A stretch of DNA of 64,000 bases from Actinosynnema sp. ALI-1.44 (GTDB lineage Bacteria > Actinomycetota > Actinomycetes > Mycobacteriales > Pseudonocardiaceae), in NCBI RefSeq assembly GCF_001984155.1, contig NZ_MTQO01000047.1:248001-312000 (forward strand), in the 5' to 3' direction. Of this stretch, positions 60,317 through 64,000 are shown one piece after another. Each line of letters begins with the position of its first letter. Positions within the stretch are counted from its first letter, which is position 1. The position numbers and the translations under genes are program-made. The notes under the pieces are model-generated. The model saw nothing but the letters and a program-made list of their open reading frames with translations, was not told the DNA's origin and made no database searches.

Positions 60317-61189
60317 CTACACCTGGCCGGGGACGGCGCCGACGCCCGCGATCACCTTGGTCGCCGCCATCACCCCGGCCCGCAGTGCGGCTTCGTGCGG
60401 CTCACCCGCCAGCCACGCGGTGAGCAGGCCCGCGTCGAACGCGTCGCCCGCCCCCGTCGAGTCCACACAGGACACTTGCTCGGCCGCGACCGACACCGTG
60501 CCCGTCCGATCGGTCCAGCTCGCGCCCGCGGCGCCCGCGGTGGCCGCGACCGCCCCGACGTAGTCGAGCGGATCGTGTCGTGCCGCCAACAAGGCGATCT
60601 CGTCCTCGTTGGGCAGCAACAGATCGACGCCCTTGATCCAGTCGAGGAACGTGCCGGGGTCGTCGATCAGCGCCGTCGACTGCGGGTCGACCGACGTGGT
60701 GAGCCCGTGCTCCCGTGCGGCTGCCAGCATCGCCAGACCCGCGGCCCGCGACGCCGGGTCGAGCAGCACGTAACCCGACAAGTGCAGGTGCTTCGCGGTC
60801 TTGAGCAACTCCGGCCGCAGGTCGTCGGGCCGCAGCCACGCGCCGGCGCCGTGGTCGGGCAGCATGGTGCGCTGGCCGGACTTGTCCACCATGATCACCA
60901 CGCAGCAGGTCGGTGCGCTCGGGTCGATCGCGAGTTCGCAGCGCACGCCCGCGGCCTTGAGGTTCTCGCGCACCTGGCGACCCGCCATGTCGTCGCCGAT
61001 CCGGCTGACCAGCACGACATCCGTGCCCTGGCTGGCCAGCCAGGTCGCCGTGTTCGCGCCCGCGCCGCCCATCGTGACCCGGATCTGCGCCCTGGTGTCG
61101 CCGCCGTGGACGACGTCGCCGTTCGGGGACACCATCACGTCGAGCCCGGCGTCCCCGACCACCACCACTGTCGTCCCCGGAGTGTTCAC
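60317..61189 (-). CDS. psuK: PfkB-family kinase, probable pseudouridine kinase
   Basis: This 290-residue ribokinase-fold protein has the substrate loop GGAGANTATWLA and the catalytic region VDSTGAGDAFDAGLL (Asp as base). The GTG overlaps the psuG stop by 4 bases. That coupling is the main evidence that it phosphorylates pseudouridine to the 5'-phosphate cleaved by PsuG. Other PfkB substrates (adenosine, ribose) cannot be excluded from sequence alone. Confidence 0.85.
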   Translation of the reverse strand: MNTPGTTVVVVGDAGLDVMVSPNGDVVHGGDTRAQIRVTMGGAGANTATWLASQGTDVVLVSRIGDDMAGRQVRENLKAAGVRCELAIDPSAPTCCVVIMVDKSGQRTMLPDHGAGAWLRPDDLRPELLKTAKHLHLSGYVLLDPASRAAGLAMLAAAREHGLTTSVDPQSTALIDDPGTFLDWIKGVDLLLPNEDEIALLAARHDPLDYVGAVAATAGAAGASWTDRTGTVSVAAEQVSCVDSTGAGDAFDAGLLTAWLAGEPHEAALRAGVMAATKVIAGVGAVPGQV

Positions 61190-62115
61190 CGCGCCGCCAA
61201 GTCCGCCGCGATCTCGGCGGCGAGGGTGACGTTGGCCACGACCAGCTCCTCGTTCGCGTCGAGGCTGACGCCGCCGCTCGCGGTGTGGAAGTGGTCCAGC
61301 AGCACCGGCGTGACGTCCCTGCCGTGCACGCCGCGCTCGTCGACCAGCTTCATCCCGTCGGCCAGCAGCCGGTCGTGGACCTCGCGGTCCATCTCGAACG
61401 CGTGCGGGATGGGGTTGGCCAGCAGGATGCCCGCGGACCCCGGTGCCTGCCTGTGTGCCTCGACGACGTCGGCGGCCTGCTTGGCCGAATCGACCCGCCA
61501 CGCCAGCTCGAACTCCGACTCCCGCAGGTAGAAGCCGGGGAAGTAGTCCGTCTGGTAGCCGACGACCGGCACCGACCTCGTCTCGAGCAGCTCCAGCGTG
61601 GCCTCGACGTCGAGGATCGACTTCACGCCCGACGACACGACCAGGATCGGGATCTCGGCGAGCGCGTCCAGGTCGGCGGAGACGTCCCACGACGTGGGCC
61701 TGCCGGGCAACGGCAGGTGGACGCCGCCGAGCCCGCCGGTGCCGAACACGCCGATGCCCGCCGCGTGCGCGAGGGCGGCGGTGCTGGCCACGGTGGTCGC
61801 GCCGTCCTGACCGAGCGCCATCGCCGGGCCGAGGTCCCGCATCGACAGCTTGACCAGCCCGGAATCCTCGGCGCAGACCCGTTCCAGCTGCCGCTCGGAC
61901 AGGCCGACGCGCGCCTGGCCGTCGAGGACCGCGATCGTCGCGGGCACCGCGCCCGCCTGCCGCACCACTGCTTCCAGCCGGTCGGCGACCTCGCGGTTGC
62001 GGCCGGGCGGCAGGCCGTGGGAGAGGATCGTGCTCTCCAGTGCCACGACGGCCTGGCCCGATTCGAGCGCGGTACGGACTTCGTCGGAGATGGCGATAGC
62101 GGTCATGGGACGCAT
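61186..62115 (-). CDS. psuG: Pseudouridine-5'-phosphate glycosidase
   Basis: This 309-residue protein matches PsuG in length and signatures: VVALESTILSHGLPPG, PATIAVLDGQARVGL, DGATTVASTAALAHAAGI and FGTGGLGGVH. It splits the C-C bond of pseudouridine 5'-phosphate to uracil and ribose 5-phosphate, letting the cell recycle RNA-derived pseudouridine. It forms a two-gene operon with psuK. ATG codons at 62115 and 62106 are both possible starts, neither with a strong ribosome site. Confidence 0.95.
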   Translation of the reverse strand: MRPMTAIAISDEVRTALESGQAVVALESTILSHGLPPGRNREVADRLEAVVRQAGAVPATIAVLDGQARVGLSERQLERVCAEDSGLVKLSMRDLGPAMALGQDGATTVASTAALAHAAGIGVFGTGGLGGVHLPLPGRPTSWDVSADLDALAEIPILVVSSGVKSILDVEATLELLETRSVPVVGYQTDYFPGFYLRESEFELAWRVDSAKQAADVVEAHRQAPGSAGILLANPIPHAFEMDREVHDRLLADGMKLVDERGVHGRDVTPVLLDHFHTASGGVSLDANEELVVANVTLAAEIAADLAAR

Positions 62116-62156
62116 TCTTTACGCCCCAGTAGCGGGAGGTCCACTTTCCGCCGCGG

Positions 62157-62540
62157 CTACCGCCTGGCGTCGATCACGAAGTCGCGGTCCAAGTCGAGTA
62201 GTACGTGGTCCGCGGTGAGCAGTTCGAGCCCGCCGAGGTCGGCCTGGGCGATGATCAGGCGATCGAACGGGTCGTGACGCGCCAGTTCGGGAAACGCGCG
62301 CAGACCCTCGGCGTGTTCGGCGGTGATGGACAGCAACGAGAGACCTTGCTCGGTGAGACGGGAACCCAGGTCGTCGGGGACCGTGAGCTTGCCGAGCATC
62401 GCCTTGATCGTGAGCTCCCAAACCGTCGCGACGGACACGTGTACTTCGTCGGCCGCGAGGATTCTTTTGCGGGCGAGTGGCCCCAGCTTCGGGTTGTCGT
62501 CGAGCAGCCACAGCACCGCCTGGCTGTCAAGAAGCGGCAC
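62157..62540 (-). CDS. PIN-domain toxin, VapC-like
   Basis: This 127-residue PIN-domain RNase has the acidic active site: Asp in LLDSQAVLWLL, Glu in ATVWELTIKAML and Asp in RHDPFDRLIIAQA with LLTADHVLLD. Such toxins cut tRNA or rRNA and are held by the antitoxin encoded just upstream. The GTG at 62540 lies inside the antitoxin gene, a 14-base overlap that couples the two. The HDPFDRLIIAQA form is typical of PIN toxins paired with Phd-type antitoxins. Confidence 0.9.
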   Translation of the reverse strand: MPLLDSQAVLWLLDDNPKLGPLARKRILAADEVHVSVATVWELTIKAMLGKLTVPDDLGSRLTEQGLSLLSITAEHAEGLRAFPELARHDPFDRLIIAQADLGGLELLTADHVLLDLDRDFVIDARR

Positions 62541-62775
62541 TGTCGTCCCCGTAGAACATCCGCTGGATGTCCGGGTCGGGCTCCGCGAACGCGTCGTCGT
62601 CATAGCGCAGCTCGCCCTTGAGACCGCCGATGACGACCGGGGTGCGCTGGTGCGGTACCAGGTCGGCGACTGGCTTCCCCGCCTTGGAGATGATCACCCG
62701 CTCGCCGGTGGCCACGTGCTCCAACAGCCGCGACAGGTGCGTCTTGGCCTCATGGATGTTGACGTTCACGGTCAT
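62527..62775 (-). CDS. Phd/YefM-family antitoxin
   Basis: This 82-residue protein has the Phd DNA-binding N-terminus (VNVNIHEAKTHLSRLLEHV, then ERVIISKAGKPVADLVP). An acidic, flexible C-terminus (DDDAFAEPDPDIQRM) should wrap the toxin. It overlaps the toxin gene by 14 bases. The ATG has no ribosome site and sits exactly where transcription is predicted to begin, so the mRNA is probably leaderless. It should repress its own promoter. Confidence 0.9.
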   Translation of the reverse strand: MTVNVNIHEAKTHLSRLLEHVATGERVIISKAGKPVADLVPHQRTPVVIGGLKGELRYDDDAFAEPDPDIQRMFYGDDSAAS

Positions 62776-62781
62776 GCGGCC

Positions 62782-62809
62782 AGTGTAGTCGGGTTGACTA
62801 AACTTAGTC
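62782..62809 (-). promoter_or_regulatory. Leaderless promoter and operator of the toxin-antitoxin operon
   Basis: On the minus strand a -10 box TACACT (62787-62782) predicts transcription from the antitoxin ATG itself (62775). Just upstream is the inverted repeat GACTAAACTTAGTC (62796-62809, plus strand), with 6-base arms overlapping the spacer, a likely antitoxin operator. Confidence 0.55.
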
Positions 62810-62859
62810 TAGTTCTGCGATCTGGTGTACCGGACCCGATGCGGGCGACCCGGACGCGC

Positions 62860-63669
62860 TCAGTCGAAGATCGCGCGCGGCCTGGCCGCCTCGCGCAGCC
62901 AGCCCTCGATCTGCTGCTCCCAGTTCACCGAGCCCACCTTGGCGTAGTCGACGGGGAAGGCGCCGATGGACGGCCTGCCCTGCGGGCCGAGGCCGCTGCC
63001 CTTGCCCACCCGGACCTTCTTCTGCACGTCCAGCACCACCCGCATCCCGCCGGACCCGGCCAGGAACGTGACCGCGACCTCGAAGAACGCCTGCGCGAAC
63101 GCGGGCGGCGGGGTGAACCGGATCTCCTGGAAGAACGGCAACTGCTGGTCCAGACCGGTGATCTTGTTCTTCTCCAGCCCGCCGGTGCGGAACTGGAAAC
63201 CCAGCCGGGCGAACGCGTCGAGGATCCGGTGCTGCGCGGGCAGCGGCTCGACCGCCACCGCGTCGATGTCCTGCGGGTCGGCCATCGAGCCGCCGAGGTC
63301 GAGCATGGTCTGCAGGCCGATGGCCATCCCCGACAGGTGCTTGCCGAGCACGGTGGTGATCGGCGTCTCCCACGGCAGGTGGACCTCGAACGGCACAGTC
63401 AGCTGCTGGCCCGCGCGGACCACGGCGTTGCTGGCCAGGTTGACGTTCTGGAACGGCATGTCGACCAGCGTCACGGCGCCGCGGTCGTCGGTCTGCTCCA
63501 CCCTGGCCAGCAGCGCCACGCCGAGCCCGTCGACGTTCTGGTCCACCTGGCCGCCCATCAGGACGACCTGCCCGCGCAACGGGCCGCCCGGCCGGACGTC
63601 GCGGTCGAGCAACTGGGCGTCGACCTTGGCACCGCCCTGCCCGAAACTCGCCAGCACCTTGGAGAACAT
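62860..63669 (-). CDS. Spo0M-like arrestin-fold protein
   Basis: This 269-residue protein matches the sporulation-control protein Spo0M: start MFSKVLASFGQGGAKVD, then a beta-sandwich with VPFEVHLPWETPITTV and FFQEIRFTP. The N-terminal two-thirds form an arrestin-like fold and the C-terminus is shorter and helical (WEQQIEGWLREAA). In Bacillus it affects sporulation and cell division; in actinomycetes the role is uncertain. It stands alone, divergent from the DUF3039 gene 48 bases away. Confidence 0.88.
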   Translation of the reverse strand: MFSKVLASFGQGGAKVDAQLLDRDVRPGGPLRGQVVLMGGQVDQNVDGLGVALLARVEQTDDRGAVTLVDMPFQNVNLASNAVVRAGQQLTVPFEVHLPWETPITTVLGKHLSGMAIGLQTMLDLGGSMADPQDIDAVAVEPLPAQHRILDAFARLGFQFRTGGLEKNKITGLDQQLPFFQEIRFTPPPAFAQAFFEVAVTFLAGSGGMRVVLDVQKKVRVGKGSGLGPQGRPSIGAFPVDYAKVGSVNWEQQIEGWLREAARPRAIFD

Positions 63670-63717
63670 GCGCGCATCTAACCAGGATCGCGGTGGGTTT
63701 GATGCAGAATTGGTGCT

Positions 63718-63966
63718 GTGAGTACCTCCACCCAGACGCTGCCTGACGTCGACACCAGGGATTCGACCGGTGACGACACCCCGAAGATGTTCCACTACGT
63801 GCAGAAGAACAAGATCGCCGAAAGTGCCGTGATGGGCACCATGGTGGTCGCGCTGTGCGGCGAGGTGTTCCCGGTGACCCGGTCACCGAAGCCGGGCTCG
63901 CCGGTCTGCCCGGACTGCAAGCAGATCTTCGAGGGCCTGAAGCCGGGCCCCGGCGGCGGCGAATAA
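63718..63966 (+). CDS. DUF3039 small zinc-binding protein
   Basis: This 82-residue protein has the DUF3039 core: MFHYVQKNKIAESAVMGTMV, then ALCGEVFPVTR and VCPDCKQIFEGL. Cys residues in ALCG and VCPDC with the N-terminal His can bind one zinc ion. The family is small, highly conserved in Actinobacteria and of unknown function. GTG start, 48 bases from the divergent Spo0M-like gene. Confidence 0.92.
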   Translation: MSTSTQTLPDVDTRDSTGDDTPKMFHYVQKNKIAESAVMGTMVVALCGEVFPVTRSPKPGSPVCPDCKQIFEGLKPGPGGGE

Positions 63967-64000
63967 CCTTCTCGTGCGCTTTCGCCGTTAGTCGACGCCT

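Overview
The window is high-GC (roughly 70%) DNA with frequent GTG starts and many 1-4 base start/stop overlaps. It carries an actinobacterial marker set: a PknG-type kinase with GlnH/GlnX, IdeR, a SigB-size sigma factor, a DUF397/XRE pair, and DUF3039, DUF3099, DUF3558 and DUF4192 proteins. This suits a filamentous actinomycete, most likely of the Pseudonocardiales (inference from gene content; no rRNA is present). I saw no rRNA, tRNA or CRISPR array.

Layout. 0-5.3 kb: small metabolic and regulatory genes (partial GNAT, CBS protein, arylamine N-acetyltransferase, MuiA-like protein, SPOUT methyltransferase, DUF397/XRE pair, small secreted protein). 5.3-14.0 kb: one tightly coupled minus-strand signalling operon, glnX-glnH-unknown-pknG-PP2C-vWA-FHA. 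Its kinase, phosphatase and FHA protein all carry similar zinc-ribbon segments. 14.1-19.4 kb: adenosine deaminase family enzyme, MFS transporter, secreted X-Pro peptidase, second PP2C. 19.4-21.9 kb: a decayed alpha-galactoside locus (GH27-like remnant, truncated ROK regulator, broken GH36 gene). 22.0-27.0 kb: DUF4192 gene, IS5-type transposase remnant, and a probable defence pair (HTH-HsdM-HsdS fusion with an HEPN-motif Abi-like protein) whose leader can form a structured RNA. 27.0-31.5 kb: ideR-galK-galE, rhodanese, DUF3558 lipoprotein. 31.5-35.4 kb: AcuC deacetylase and Pat-type acetyltransferase. 35.3-41.3 kb: GT2-GtrA and GT39 membrane glycosyltransferases followed by a two-component system, with a shared promoter motif. 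41.3-42.1 kb: secreted amidase-like protein.

42.1-52.5 kb encodes an apparently complete oxidative uronate pathway: IclR regulator, sugar importer without its ATPase, uronate dehydrogenase, glucarate dehydratase, 5-keto-4-deoxyglucarate dehydratase and alpha-ketoglutarate semialdehyde dehydrogenase. Together these would turn glucuronate or galacturonate into alpha-ketoglutarate. An unrecognised 384-residue protein and a lipoprotein close the operon. 52.6-64 kb: SNase-like protein, APH(6)-type kinase, class I fumarase, SigB-like factor, D-aminoacyl-tRNA deacylase, methyltransferase, DUF3099 protein, pseudouridine degradation pair (psuK-psuG), Phd/VapC toxin-antitoxin, Spo0M-like protein and DUF3039 protein.

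The two places most likely to hold something new are the Abi-like gene with its structured leader RNA beside an orphan methylase-specificity fusion (23.6-26.8 kb), and the zinc-ribbon PknG cassette (5.3-14.0 kb).
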